Assembly: GCA_013180625.2 (NCBI GenBank)
Contig: SNVD02009905.1
Location: 124,001 to 188,000 of the forward strand
Reading direction: 5' to 3'
Source: Boswellia sacra
Lineage: Eukaryota; Streptophyta; Magnoliopsida; Sapindales; Burseraceae
Length of the DNA stretch: 64,000 bases
Shown here piece after piece: positions 13,340 through 26,809 of the stretch. Positions within the stretch are counted from its first letter, which is position 1. Each line of letters starts with the position of its first letter. The notes beneath the pieces were generated by a model. The model made no database searches. It was not told where the DNA came from and saw only the letters and a list, made by a program, of their open reading frames with translations. The translations under genes were made by a program, and so were the position numbers.

Positions 13340-14222
13340 TAAATATCTTCGTTATTTTGGAATATGATAGAAAAGGATAATAAATAGAAATTGAAGGCCA
13401 CATGGGCAGAAGTGCTTAAATAAGATACAAAGATGAAATGAACAACGAAGCAGAGGGGACTCGGAAGAGTTGGTGGTCGGCTGCTTACACCCCTTTATGG
13501 GACAACCTTTCATCAATTTCCACATTACATTATAAATGCTTCAAACGTACTTTCGGAAAATGATATCCAGAAATATGAAAGCTGCTCGTCTAAATTATAA
13601 AGCACTTTAGCACTCTTATTAGGAAACTATATCATATATATTATCACTCATTTTAAGGTATGTCTTGTTATAAATTGAAAGAAAGTGTGTTCGGGATTCA
13701 AATAAATGGTCCAGTTGAAAGACTAGAAGCTGCCAGTTGGCCTGATAAGTAAATCCTCGACTGTTTACTCTCTTATCCGTGCAATTGACGAGTACTCGCT
13801 AGATAACAACACCTCATCATCATTTCATCCGGATATGCAAACACAGCCAACAAAGTTAATGTTTCGTTTTTCAAAAAATAACCTTAAATATTTTTGGCTT
13901 TAAATTAATTAAATAATGAGTTAATCAATTATAAAATTTTGACATTCAAAGGTATTTTTGAATCTATATTATTTTAACAAAATTTTGAAAATTTGACCGA
14001 TCCATAAATTAGCTTTCTAAATTAGATTTTCAAAAGCCATTACCTATTTTTGAAATTAAATACAAAAATAAAGTTTTTGAGCTGCAGGATCTAGGACAAT
14101 TAATTTTGAAAAAGTTTACCAAACTTCTAAATTGTTATAATTCCTAGTAGGATCAGTTTTAGCTTTTCGATGACAATCCTAAACACACTTTTAATATTAC
14201 TCTGGGGAAGAGATTGTTTTTT

Positions 14223-14406
14223 GAGTAATGTTATATTTACAAAGTCTGTACACAAAGTTTGTATATAAAGTTGATGTGGCACCACTAATTCAATGTCACA
14301 TGACTCATCAGTATTTATTACATTGACAACTCATACTAATTTTTTCATTCACTTGATACCACATCAGTTTTGTATACAAACTTATACTTTGAAAGTGTAG
14401 CATTAT
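14223..14406. repeat. MITE with long imperfect terminal inverted repeats (copy 2)
   Basis: The left end GAGTAATGTTATATTTACAA and then AAAGTTGATGTGG is mirrored by the right end, whose reverse complement reads TAATGCTACACTTTCAAAG and then AAACTGATGTGG. The total is about 185 bp, with arms of about 55 bp and no coding capacity. Confidence 0.65.
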
Positions 14407-17400
14407 TATTTTTTTGTCTAAAATTTAATGGGTTTGAATTAAACTGAAATCTAAATAGATTTGAATATATAAATCTGATTTGGTATGTTTGTTTTCCTAG
14501 TTTTAACATGTGAATTAAAATGTGGGAAAATAATATTTTTACATATAATTTTATTGTTTGATGTTGTTTTCACTTGTGTTTTTTGATATATTAATAATAT
14601 TTGTAAATTAATTTTTTGAAAAAAAATTAATATTGAAGTATTCAAATATTTATAATTTTTTTATTATATTATAAATTATTTTTTTATAAATTGAGAAAAT
14701 AATAATTTATAGTATAATTGTCTATGTAATTACGTAAATGTGTTGTTGTATAAAAGTCACATATAAAAGGTAATAAATGACTTAGAGACGGGTATTTTCA
14801 AGAATTGAGATTGATATGAATCATTTATATATTTATATTTAGATAAAAATTAAATATTTTAGCTTTTTCCATAAAGTGAAAATATTTTAAATTAAATCTT
14901 AAATGAAAAAAATCATAAAAAGATTTGAAGTATGAGAATAACAATATGCCTTTGAGATGAAAAGGTTGAGATACAATTGAAATCTGTTGGATTACTTATT
15001 TTTAGTATAAAAATAGTATGTGTATTGAACATAGTTTCAGACTTCAATTGTCTCTATTAATCTCATATGTGTCCCGTGATTAATTTAATGGCCCGATGTC
15101 CCTTTTATAGATTTTATTGGGCTTGGGCTCCACTCTCCCAATCCTTTTGGAGGAGTGCCCTTGATTATTATTTGTTGGAATGGAATCTTGATTCTCGAAT
15201 GGTCACACATCATTTCAATATCATAAAGGGTAAATCTATTTAGGCTCCATTTTCAATCTTTTTAGCTTTCATTTCAAAATAGTATCAAAATTAAATAAGA
15301 TAAAATTATAATAAAAAATATAAATAGGATGATTAATATTTAGTGAAAGAACTTAATAGAAACTCTATTCTCCTTCTATATCTTTAATCTTTTTCTCTAT
15401 TTTCTCTTTAATCTCACGTGAATTTCATCATTTCTCTATCCAAATTTTGTGTTTTATCCCAAATTAATAACAATCCATTTATTTTCTTTATGATTAAATT
15501 TCAACCAATTACATAATCATATATCTAAACACAAAATCATCTACTTTTCTTTCTTTCTCTCCCTCTTTCAAACATCAAAACCAAGAAATATTTGATTAAT
15601 TATCTTGTTGATATGAATTTGAAGAATTCAAGAATATAAAAAGAAACAATTGATTAAAGTTAAAACCTTTATAAAAAAAAATTCTTATGTATTATGGATA
15701 TTAGTATTTAAAATGTTGAAATTCAAATATATTAAAAACAATTAAAAAAGGTCAAACACCATTAAGATTAAATGATATTTTAATTAAAGGTTAAGTTGAA
15801 GGAAAAAATGTTAAACATTGATAAAATCAAATGATAATTAATTAAGTTTATCATAAATATCTTTGAAATCGAATATTGAGTACAATGAAAGATGATTTAA
15901 ATTACAATTTTATTCTCATTAAATAAAAGGTGGGGCTGAATAAAACTACTCTATCATAATTTATAAAAATTAAATTAAAAAGTGTGTGTGTGTCTATATA
16001 TATATATATATACACTAATAAAAAAGTTGTTCTATTCAACCTCCATTTTTTGACTTATTAGACTCCATTTTTAATATTTTATATTTTGACAGTTTTATAC
16101 TTGATTAAAATTACTAAACAGTGCAAAAATAAATTCTAATTGATATTTTATAAACCCTAAATTTTAAACAATAATGTGCTCTTAAGCCGTCCAAATAAAT
16201 GACTTCATCTTCAACTTCATCTTCTAGATCCTCAATGAACTAATCCATATTTTTAACACTTGCCATGCTCTTGGGATGTTGTTCCTTCATGCAAACTCAT
16301 ACTTTTCGCGCTCAAAGGGTTGTCTGCTTCTCTAGTCCCTTTGCTTCATGGTCGAAGTTTACTTCTCCTTTAATCCCTGCATGTATTGGATTGTGGAGCC
16401 CCATACTTAAATATGGCTACATATCTTGGGCTGTGAGGCCTCTTGCTCAAATAAAGGCTGTATATATGTAAATTAACATTTTCCAGATCCAGGACCAATA
16501 AAATTGATCCACAACATGCTGTGAAGATTGGGTCAACACCAAAAAAAAAAAAAAAAAAAAATAATAACTATATATGTGAAACTCCCAATTTTCAAGTTAC
16601 ACCAAAGTAAAGGATGATACTACAGGATTGAATCTAATAAAATGTAAGTAGAGTGCTAACTTAAATTAGATTGAGAAGGAAGAAGAAGCATTATTATTTT
16701 TAATATTTATAATAAAGGGTGGTCTAAAAATTAATTGGGATTTAATCAGAAAAAATTAGAAATTTTACAAATTTAAAAGATGAATTTTGAAGTAGGGCTG
16801 AAGAGTTTGAAAAGGGGGTTGGTTGAACAGCACAGCTCTTAATAAAATAAAAATGAGGAGGTGAATAACCGTTAAAAATACAAATCCAGGGCTTTATCTT
16901 GGAAATAAGCTTACAAAGGGATCAAATCCACACGAGAAGTTTCCAGTAGAGGAATATATCACGAGATACGCTCAAAAAGAGAAGAGAATAGAGAAGCGGA
17001 AACGCTTTAGTGCTATTTGCTGTATGCGTAGCACCTTGTGGGTTGTGGTTAAGCCTGGCAGTGGCAGAGCAGGGCAGCTTGCTCACTCCCAGCAGATACT
17101 ATATTTTATTTTGTAATAATAAAAAACCAAAAAGTCTGTCAAAGGTAGTACAATACTTAGCTTCTCAAGCATTGATCAAATACTGATCACACTGCACTCT
17201 GTTCATACAGAGAAAAGAGAAAAAGATGATAAATTTCCTTTCAAGAAACTGATGATTCCTCTCAACTCTCCTGCATTTATAGCTCCTTCTCATTATGCTT
17301 TCTTTAACTTACATGTAGTATTTTCCCATAAAAGATAGTATTATTAGCAGGAGTTAAATAAGAAGGAGCGTTATTGTTAGATTTTGTTAAAAGCTGAGAG

Positions 17401-17494
17401 TGAGTGAGTGGCCATTTTTATCTTTTAAGTGAAGGAACCTTTCTGCTCTGGTGTTCAGTCTTCCAAGAGGGTTATAACAAGCATTATCCCCACC
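14407..17494. other. Intergenic and upstream region of the X8-domain gene
   Basis: AT-rich DNA with a TA microsatellite around 15997-16013 and a poly-A run near 16540-16560. Around 15220-16100 and 16720-16830 there are GGCTCCATTTT-like and inversely oriented relatives that may be old MITE debris, but I could not pair them convincingly. The last few hundred bases are presumably the promoter and 5' UTR of the downstream gene; a weak TATA-like ATTTATAG lies near 17277. No other gene is seen. Confidence 0.4.
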
Positions 17495-20332
17495 ATGAGA
17501 AAATATATTTGGATTCCATACTGGCTCTTACTGCTGCAATGCTATCTGGGTACTACTATTTTTATTTTTTTTTCAGTTGTTATAACCTCACCATTTGCGT
17601 TTTTTTTTTTTTTTTTTGGGTTTTCTTGTTTCTTATATTCATATTTGTGGCTGTTTTCATTGCTGGTGTTTTTTTCTAAGCTTTTGATTTTTGATTAGTA
17701 CTGTATAGTCTTTTGTTATTCTTCGTTTACTTGCTGAAACGTTTCGATATATACGTTTTCTTTATTGTGCACTTACTGTACGTGTTTCTGCATTATCATT
17801 ATTTCAAAAGCTTATTAACAAGATTGGGGAAAAAAAAGGACTGCTTTTTCATTTTCTTGGGCCAGTATAGATGAAAACATTTTGTATTAACCATTTGTGA
17901 ACGTTTGCTCAGTTTACGCATAAGTTAAGCCTTCTCTACTAGTCTTCATCTTTGCTCTCTCTCCTTATTTTCTTCGTATCAGAGCTTAAATTACTTCTGT
18001 TGTTGAAACCGTTGTGAGCTAGCATGGAAATGGTACATGATTTATCTCTACTTTGGTACGTTGTTTAAACAGGAAAAGCGTTGTATCTCCACTCACACAA
18101 CTAGCTAGCTTTGGTGCCCAATTTCTCATCTATTCGCATGGTTGTCAAAAATATAGTCACATTTATTATTTTTTATTATTTTAATTGTTACTATCTACCT
18201 CTTTGTTTCATAAATTTAATTAAAGGGCTCTAGCAAAAATGAAAAATTAATTTGTTGTTTCAGTTTTCTTGATCTATCTTGATTTCTCATTTATGGCATT
18301 TTCTTTTCAAATGCTTCGCACAGTACTGGTTGCTACATAGAAAAACCCTGTCTCTTAGTAACCAAGTGGGGGGGAAGAATATTTAATAGGATTTTTTTTC
18401 TTTTTATTTAGTGTGTGTGGGAGAGAGAAATGAAGGAAATGATATAATAAACTTAAAAGACTAAAAGAAAGAAAAAGCAGATAGGACATAGGCAGACATA
18501 CTTTGCTTCCCCTATGCATCTTGGTTTATGCTACAAGGGCACCGCTAAAATGATACCAATAACCGTTTTGACGGTTAAAAGACCGAATCTGCATAGTTCA
18601 GAGTAATCTAAAGCTCTCGAGGGGTTAAACCATTTCATTCGGAATTGAGATGCCAAAATCACTTTATAATCTTATTAAGCAGCATGGTCAATTCAAATCA
18701 TATTTTGCAATGAATTTTTGTCACATATTACATTTCAGTTACGGAGAAGGTAGTAATGGGTATTTGTTAGCCTTAGCCGTTACGTGTGCGATAAATTTGG
18801 AGCCCGTTGATGTTTAGGTACTCAAATTTAGAACCGTACGTGCAGTGCAGTACATCTCTTGCAAGATGAATGTTATTATTCTGGATTTTGAGTTATTTCA
18901 TTATTTGGTCAAAGAAAGAAAACGTTGGATGGTGCGGCTGCATAGATTGAATCATTGAAGTTTACTTATCACTTTCATGACCTTAGTAGAAAATCTTTGG
19001 TTCAAATTTAAGTGTTGATTCTTGCAACATTTCATAATGAGTGTTGATTTTTATGAGGGTCCCATACGCTTTTCTATAGCATACATAAGATGATTTGATT
19101 TATATGCCAAGTAATGGTTGCCCCACATTCATTTTTTAAGGGTTTAATTATTGCTTTGAATACAGATGGCTGTGATAATAATCAAATTATTGATTATGTT
19201 TTTCTTTTTCATTTTTTCCCCTCTATTTATGTTCTTGTGATTTTTTATCACCAAACAATAGTCTCAAAACTGGACGCAGCTGTGCAAGAGAAGGCAGAAG
19301 CAACAATTCCAGTAACAACTCTGTCACCTCCAGAAGGCAACACAACTTTCCTTGATGGCACAACATGGTGTGTTGCCCTTCCTGGGGTTTCCCAGATTGA
19401 TTTACAGAATGCATTAGATTGGGCCTGTGGGCTGGGAATGGCTGACTGCAAGGCAATCCAGGCTGGTGGAGCATGTTTTGAACCTGACACGCTCGTGTCT
19501 CATGCCTCCTATGCATTCAATAGCTATTATCAACAGAATGGGAATTCTGATGTTGCTTGTAATTTCGGAGGAACTGCCACTCTAACTAAACATAATCCAA
19601 GTAAGTGATAAATTTGCTTTCTGTTTTCTTTGCCTTAAAAATTGTGTCATGCATGGAAAGTGTCCTCTATGAAGTAATGACTAGCCGGATTGATTCAGGG
19701 TAATTTTTTAAGGCTTTAAACAACTTAACTAGGGTTATTTTATATTGAGTTTGCCTCACATTTTGTTAGTACTTTGTCACTTTTGAAAAGAAAGAAAAGT
19801 AAAGTTCATAGGTTTCTTCAGTCTTGATAAAGTTTAAAAGTATCATCTTGAGTCTAGAAGATGATCAGTATCTACCTAGAATTACAAGCTAAAGCCTTGT
19901 AGGATCAACTAGACCTTCCACTTCACCGGATATGACATTTATTCTAGTAGTATCCTATATGTTGCTTCAAAATGTTCCTTCTATTGTGCTTTTAAGCCTA
20001 AAAAATTTCTAATTCTTGAAACAACACTAGATTCCAGAATGAAATAAACATGCAATTCAGCTACTAAAATTTGACGACATAACTAATCAACTACCCGCAA
20101 TACTGTTATTTACAGGTTACAACAAATGTGTCTATGCGGCTCCAGGGTATGCGTCGTGAACTTAATTATCATTTACCACTATTAACATATATAAATTAAT
20201 ATAAATTCATGTAATAACTATTTTCTAATACTACCTGTTTCCAGGTCTGTAGGCTCCTCAGCACCTCCATCGCACAAGCAGATTCCAAGCATCATATGGT
20301 GGATTTTACTGCTTTTGTACTTGACAAGCTGA
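17495..20332 (+). CDS. X8/CBM43-domain secreted protein, probably GPI-anchored (PDCB-like), four exons
   Basis: Exons 17495-17549, 19262-19600, 20116-20146 and 20245-20332, all with GT-AG junctions keeping frame; 170 residues. X8 domains bind beta-1,3-glucan (callose); plasmodesmata callose-binding proteins carry one with a GPI anchor in the wall or at the plasma membrane. Seen: a signal peptide in exon 1 (hydrophobic about residues 4-18), a linker with IPVTTLSPPEGN (34-45), an X8 domain from TTWCVA (about 52) to about 140 with six cysteines (55, 74, 81, 90, 118, 136) and FNSYYQ (104-109), then a short Ser/Pro stretch and a hydrophobic tail (about 157-168) typical of a GPI signal. Intron 1 is 1.7 kb and separates the signal peptide. 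An in-frame upstream ATG at 17429 would place 22 residues before the hydrophobic core, so 17495 is preferred. There is no glucanase domain, so it is not an enzyme. The exact subgroup within PDCB/X8 proteins is not resolved. Confidence 0.9.
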
Positions 20333-22803
20333 TCCTTGTTTAGTTTAACTTGCTCACAAAGCTGAACGGTCTTTGCATGCCTATTCAGTCTTTTTGCTAT
20401 AGAAAGGAAGAGACAAAATGATTATGCCTGTGTTGGGCTAAATGTGTTTAGATTGGCACTTTGTAATTGTGATTAGCAGCTTAAGTTATTCCAATCTTTG
20501 CTCTTAGGTAGAGAATCTTTATGCTCCTTTGTAAGCAATTCTCTCTTCTTTATACACTTCTTTTTGGTCCCCTTGTGCTTTAGTCAATCCATTTTAGCCT
20601 AAAAATCAATTGTGTATCTTCCCTTGTTAGCTTCCTTCGATTTTAAAATTAAATTTCATTTCCATCCAAATAAATATGCTGGTGAAATAATTTTATAAAT
20701 ACAAATATAGATTATCACAATACATTAACAATATTTCATTATCGTCATCATGGCATACACTAATCAATGCTTCGATTTGCTTTGTTGAGTTAATTAATTA
20801 ATTTGGAAAGAGCAGTTGAGGAAAAACTAAGATACAGTTGATGCAGTTGTCGTACCAGTACAATAACTGTTTATTTATGCAAAAATCGTAAACACGTTGT
20901 AAAAGTCGTAAAAGTTGTATGTAAAAAAATATAAAAAAATTGTAAATAAAAAATATGTAAAAGTCGTATTTTTTCAGTTGGATTATGATTTTTAAACATA
21001 CATTTATGATTTTTATATGTTATAGTAAAATTGCTATATAGCTTACAGTAATTATAGTGTAGCATGACCCGAGCAGTAAAACTGCTATATAACACAGTAA
21101 TTATAGTGTAGCATGACCCTAGCAGCTGCAGTAGTTTACGTTGAAGCAAAGATATTGAAAACAAATCTTGTACGGGACAGAAACTCTGTTCAGGTGAACT
21201 GACATTTTTAAATATTCAAAGTCGCAAGTTCTAATCTCACGAGAAATCGCGAGATGATATAAAACACAAGATTTACTTGGGGAAATGGAGGTGAGAGACC
21301 TGACAAGTTTTTGCACATTCAAAATTAAACCAAGTTGCTTTCTTAACGTGGTTTGAGTTAACATATCAAATAAATAAATTTGATTTTGATGTAAAGAGAA
21401 AAATTATATCTTATCATATATAAAGACAGGTAAAATATTGCTTTTTTAAATATTTTTAAATTTGCTTTTTAGGGTATGTTTTAATATTTTATAATATATA
21501 TATATATATATATATGCGGCGAAATAATGGATAGTGAAAAGATGAAAATGAGGATGATGATGGCGATATGGGAGTCCTAGGGCAGTGTTCTCTACTGCTC
21601 CAACTTGTTACTTGTATTGGTGTCAGGATTGAAAAGCCGGGACAGACATCCCCATTTCTTCCCTGCCTTCAGCTTCCACAGGAATCATAAGATTACCATC
21701 TTGTCTTTTCAGGCACGCGTTCTCAAAATCATTACAGTCTCCTGCTTAATCTGATCCTTTTTTTTTATAAGGTCCGCTAAGATTTGATAAAACTTATAAT
21801 TAAAGAGTTTTTAAGATCCGCATACACTTTGAGATTTGATAAAACTTATAATTAAGGTGGGTAAAACTTTAAACTAATAAATTAGTCTCATATTTTAATT
21901 TGATGAAAGATAATTTTGATATTTGATGAAAAAAGGTATAAATAATTTTTTTTTGAAATTCTATATAGCTATAATTTCCTTGTGATCAATTTATATCAAG
22001 TTTTTATTTTATTATATCAATAATATTTATGAAATTATCCTCAAACATCCATATTAAAAAAAGTTATATTGATTTAAAATATAATAGAATACATATTAAA
22101 TAAGTATAATTTTTTAAAAAATTAATACTTGAATATATTATTTATAAAACTATTTTTATATTATAGAAAAATCTATCAGGCAACCATTCGTCATAAATTA
22201 CAAGAAAAAATCGTTTATAATCATATGATTCTTATAAAAAAGAGAGAGAAAAATGCAGAAAATATAAAATAAAACAAAGTTATTATTAATGGTATGTCTC
22301 GTATTGGAAAATGAGTTTTTACTTTTATAGATTTTTATTCAATTATTTACTAGTGCTAGATTAAAAGTATTTGTCGAAATTTTTTAAAGTGTTTGTTGGT
22401 AAAATTTTCTAATTTTCTAATAAAAATATACTTATACTAAATTATTAGTTGTGTTATTATATTTATTTAATATATACTTTATTAATTCTTGAATTATTAC
22501 ACCATTTTTATTATTAAAGTTTGTTTATAATTTCATTAATATATTAATTTTATTTATATACATAAAAAATTTTAATAGAGATAGATGATGATCATGAGTA
22601 TTTGTGTTTTTTGAAACATAATGGCTACATGGGGTTTTAAGAAATCTTAAGAGAGGTATGTGCCTTTTTCTATCAAATACTTAATGTACTCTCAATCAAA
22701 TCAAACAAAAATTAAAATCAAAGATTAATCTGTCATTTTATAGTTTAACTCTTGACAGACAGTTAAGCCAAACCTCAAACGCATTTTTGGACTTTTTTTT
22801 TTT
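20333..22803. other. Intergenic, with TA microsatellite
   Basis: This is the 3' flank of the X8 gene, followed by AT-rich DNA. A short tandem duplication (21024-21124) and a TA dinucleotide run (about 21493-21516) are present. Frames at 20871-21364 (minus) are repeat-derived and show no domain. No gene is seen. Confidence 0.5.
21024..21124. repeat. Two-copy tandem repeat of about 51 bp
   Basis: Two adjacent units begin with AGTAAAATTGCTATATAG (21024) and AGTAAAACTGCTATATAAC (21075), and each ends with TTATAGTGTAGCATGACCC. They differ at a few positions and one small gap. Upstream (20890-20990) there are further loosely related AAAGTCGTA words, so the patch may be older satellite-like debris. 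Confidence 0.75.
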
Positions 22804-22990
22804 AAAGAGTAATGCTATATGCCCAACTTTGTATTCTAAGTGAGGTGAATGCTGAAATGTTAATAGACAATTAACTAATTTAATCAAGAGATGTGATGTG
22901 GTAAATTGCTTATATTAACATTTCAGCACCCACCTCATTTGGAACACAAAATTGAGATATCAACTTTATACGTGTAGCGTTACTCTTTTT
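22804..22990. repeat. MITE with long imperfect terminal inverted repeats (copy 3)
   Basis: The left arm AAAGAGTAATGCTATATGCC and then GAGGTGAATGCTGAAATG is mirrored on the right, whose reverse complement reads AAGAGTAACGCTACACG and then GAGGTGGGTGCTGAAATG. The arms are about 65-80 bp with some gaps and the spacer is short. This is the clearest of the three related MITEs in the window. Confidence 0.75.
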
Positions 22991-25018
22991 TAATATACAA
23001 AGATGGTTGTCTAAGTTATTTACTTTACCGTTTTATTTTTCTCTACCATCAAATGATTTGACAAAATTCGTAAAATAAGTATTTTTAACAGCTTTTGGTA
23101 CCTTTTAACATTAACGCAAAATACAAGACAGTAAATTTAATCATTTTTAAAAATATTTTGATTTATGTTACAAATTTTTTTAATTATTATTATTTTCTAA
23201 TTTGTGTTCAAATGTTAATTATTTTAGTAATGCAATATTTACAACTTAAATCTAGATCTAACTCCTTACAAATTGGGTTATAAATTTCTACTACATGAAT
23301 AAAAGATAAAACTAAAAATATAAAATAATTTAGGAGTGAGAGCTTTGTTGGTGAATAATAATATTGATGATAAATTGATATTGTTGACTATATATATCCA
23401 TATCTTTATAATTAATGTAAGACAATACTTACATTTTGTTGTTTACTTCATAATTTTTATTATGTGATAGGCTATGAATTGAATGACATGATAACAACTA
23501 AAAATAGATTTGCTATTACTATACAAAAATAAAAACTTCAAATTTATCTCATCTAACAGAGTATTTATAAAATAAAGTTTTAATTTTTCACTTCCCTCAT
23601 GAAGAAAGCGAAATTAATTAATAGGAAAACAAAGAAAAGATGAATAGACAAAATTTATGAACCTTGAGGAAGACGAAAAGCCAAATTCCCTTGAGAATAC
23701 TGATTATGTTTAATATAATTTTCTTTTTAATTTTAAAGAGAAGTAATTATAAACTATGTAAAAGAATAGTATTTTTGGTATGGAAGAGATTTTTAATGGG
23801 TCATGTTGTATTCCTCTAGGTGCAAGGAATGCATCCCTTTTTTCACACAAAAACGGCAAAAGTTCACAAAAAAGTGAGAAAATTGAAATTAAAAGTGGGA
23901 ATAATATATTGCTATTTCCATTTTTTTTCTCATTTTCTCCACTTTTTTTTTTTAATTTATAGAATTTTCCAACTTTCATTCAAAAGAAATCCGGGAGGAC
24001 TGCATTCTAATGCCCACTTATTAACAAAACTCAGGAGAGAAATAGATGTCTTCTTGGACTCACTTGTCAGTGCTGATGCCACTGGAGTCTGCTTATGGCC
24101 CAGATATTAATGGAAACTAGATTAGTATAGAGTCGAAACTCAATGTCTTTTATATATATAATTTATAATCCTGTTTCTACCAAACAAATGAAATTATGGT
24201 TATATTTGATTTAGATTTATTGTAATCCAACTTCAAATCGTAATACAATCAAATCATGTTGGGCGTGCAAAGCAAAGTAGAAAATGAAACAAACAAAGTG
24301 CTCAAATGGGAGAATAATGTCAAGTTTTAAGTGTAGCTTAACAAATACCAAGACTTTGTCTCTTAATGACAAGTGATAGGATGCAATTTAGCCCTAGTGG
24401 AGCTTCAACTAATTAAAAGCTTCCCCTTATTTGTTTTGCATGCTACCTTCCACTAACCACATTCATTTTTGTGAGATATATCTTAAAATCTATATATGGA
24501 TTCTTTTAACTCTTCCAATTTTTTCTCGTCTTTGTTTAATGAAACAGGGATATGTCTCTTGCTTCTCACAGTGAAATTGATACTTGAAGATTCATTCAAT
24601 ATTATCCGATAATTCACGAATTTAGGAAAAACTAAGAAGCTTAATTAATTTCATGTACACTTCAATTAAAAATAAAACAAATGCCAAATTTAGTTTCATT
24701 AATAATGGAGCGTTAAGAAATTGAACCACTTGCCATAAAAATATATATGTAAATTATATAAATTTTGTGATTCGTTGCTGTCTATGTATTTAATTTGTAT
24801 ATATCTCGAATAGTGGGTAATTTTATAAGGCAAAGAAGAATGTAAAGCCCACCAGTTTTAAGATTTCGGTATCGAGGGCCCTTCAAACAAACGTGCGGGC
24901 ACATATTTCCTTTCGGCTTTTGGGGTCTGTAGACGCATATAAGAGTATCCAATAGAGGTGATAGAGCAGCAAATGCAAGATAAATTCTAAGAAAAAAAAT
25001 CTACTCAGAGTTGCGACC
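22991..25018. other. Intergenic, upstream of the defensin-like gene
   Basis: AT-rich DNA without recognisable coding content; the frames at 23095-23283, 23710-23979 and 23780-24110 are low-complexity. The promoter of the downstream defensin-like gene occupies the right end. Confidence 0.5.
24938..24945 (+). promoter_or_regulatory. Probable TATA box of the defensin-like gene
   Basis: TATAAGAG lies 74-81 bp upstream of the ATG at 25019. A transcription start about 30 bp downstream would give a short 5' UTR of roughly 50 bases. Position and sequence are typical of plant small secreted-peptide genes, but this is inference from spacing only. Confidence 0.5.
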
Positions 25019-25700
25019 ATGAAGCTTTACTACTTCTCTTCCTGTTTCATCGCTCTTTTACTTGTACTTCTCTTTGCATCATCAGGTACTTAGAACATTA
25101 ATTAAATAGTGCACTTCGATTTGATTAATTAATAGGCAAGTAATTGTAGGGATGAGTATGATTAATACACTTATCTTATGCAATTTACTAGTTTAATTTC
25201 CTCTACTATTGTGGTATATATAGAGAGTATTAAATGAGAGAGAAATGTGATTTTTTTTTACGCGTTATAAGTTACTCTTTTTTTTTTTTTTTTTGAAGAT
25301 TTTTGATATCAAGAATTTTTCTTAACGATGCATGAATACAACATTATTAGTTAATTATTTTAGTGCTTGTTATTTTTACTATAGAGACCAATTATTGCAG
25401 TAAAGTTTGACTGGTCCTTCCAGTTTTGTTTTGTTATTATAATTAGGCTTTTTGTGTGGTTGTGCCTTGTGCTTCCGTGCATGCGCATATATAGCAGTGG
25501 AGATGAGGCAGGAGCTGCAACCGGTGCCGGTGCCGTTGGCGACAAAAGACGATGGTGGGAGGTGCCTCATAGTGATGGACCCAAATGGATGCAATCTGCC
25601 GTCATGCAAGCAACGGTGCCTGCAACAGAAGAACGGGAATGGAGTCTGTTTGACAAATCTCAAGGAGGGTTATCAATGCGTTTGCTATATCAACTGCTAA
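25019..25700 (+). CDS. Defensin-like (DEFL) secreted cysteine-rich peptide, two exons
   Basis: Exons 25019-25085 and 25498-25700 joined by a GT-AG intron in phase 1 give 89 residues. DEFL peptides are secreted CS-alpha-beta proteins acting in antimicrobial defence or signalling; the target of this one is unknown. Seen: a signal peptide of about 22 residues (hydrophobic about 8-20) in exon 1 ending near the junction, as usual for DEFL genes; a propeptide-like or linker segment rich in Pro/Val (about 27-40); then eight cysteines at 45, 54, 59, 63, 73, 83, 85 and 89. The C-x3-C pair (59/63) and the C-x-C pair (83/85) are the signature spacing of the CS-alpha-beta fold, with the last Cys as the final residue. 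A TATA box sits about 80 bp upstream. It converges on metalloproteinase copy a. The overlapping plus frame 25454-25780 is a shadow. Confidence 0.85.
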
Positions 25701-26809
25701 GCTACCTGATCTGTTTCTTGGATCTCCGACCGCTGCAACTCAAATGGGCATCTCATCAAATGATCTACGTATACATATAATATAAATTAATTAAGCAATT
25801 GTACTGCTTAGTATTTTACTTTTCTTTGTTTGTTTGTTTGTTTTCCAGTAAAATGTTTCCCGATCTCCCGTTTCCGTTTGCTAGAATAGAAATAATTCTC
25901 TGTGCTGTCTGAAGTTGTCGTTTTACAGTAAAATCTATGCATGGTTATTTATTTATATTTTTCCAGTTGAATCGTCATGGATTTCATCAGTTCTTAAAAT
26001 TCTATAATGACAACAAACAAGTACCAAACTCATGAATCTTAAGTAGTTGATCTAATATAACTGTACGGAACATATGATATGATGTTATGTTTGATCAAAT
26101 TAAGAGTAGAATCAGATTAAGAAAAGAAAGCTTTACCAAACTGGAAAATGCATGTTTTCTTGTGCTGATGATCAGAGTTGGCACGCTGTCTGGTCTATTT
26201 CCCATTTATCCCTATATATAGAATGGTTAGTGGCTCCTGATTACGCATGCCATCCCAGTTTTCATGAAAATAAATGAATATGTTAAGAGACAAGTGCACC
26301 AGCTGCACTCATTGCCCGTGTCTATTTGCTATCAAAAAAGTCTCCTATCATCGTTACGGGACCTTATCCTTCTACTATTTAGCCCGATTATACGGAGCTC
26401 ATGGAGTATGTGTTCCTCTACATTTTCATAAAATATAACCAAAACATGAAAATCAATAAAAATATCCCTCATTTGTTATAAATTATGGGGCACTAGAACC
26501 AATATGCTTACCTTTTATGACAGACACATGTAATGATGTAAAATTTACAAAAATAAACGATATGCATAATGGAAAATAGAGTATATATCAATTAATGTTT
26601 ATACTGAGATAAGAAAAGTGATCACAACATTGATAAACAAAAATGTTAAAAAGAAAGAAGTTGGAGTTTTGATTAAAGGTGAACCAAAGATTTTTCGTTA
26701 ACTTGCAGTTCATACACATTTGCAATTCGTCTCTGTCATTCTCTTACTGACATCTGTGGAGTGTAGAATAATGCTTCTAACAATTAAAAACTTGTATTTA
26801 ATTACTCCC
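25701..26809. other. Spacer between convergent DEFL and MMP a
   Basis: This is the 3' flanks of both genes. Two blocks here recur in the second module: one around 26161-26200 (GCTGATGATCAGAGTTG) matches about 34721-34750, and one around 26261-26400 (AAGAGACAAGTGCACCAGCT) matches 41630-41740. A block near 26410-26470 (CCTCTACATTTTC) recurs at about 46590-46650. These shared flanks define the duplicated module. No gene is seen. Confidence 0.7.

Noticed and set aside
19223..19516. Minus-strand frames opposite the X8 domain
   Set aside because: Shadow of exon 2 of the X8 gene, which has all six cysteines and correct splice sites.
25454..25780. 108-codon frame overlapping the defensin-like exon
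   Set aside because: A different frame from the eight-cysteine peptide; lacks cysteine pattern and signal peptide.
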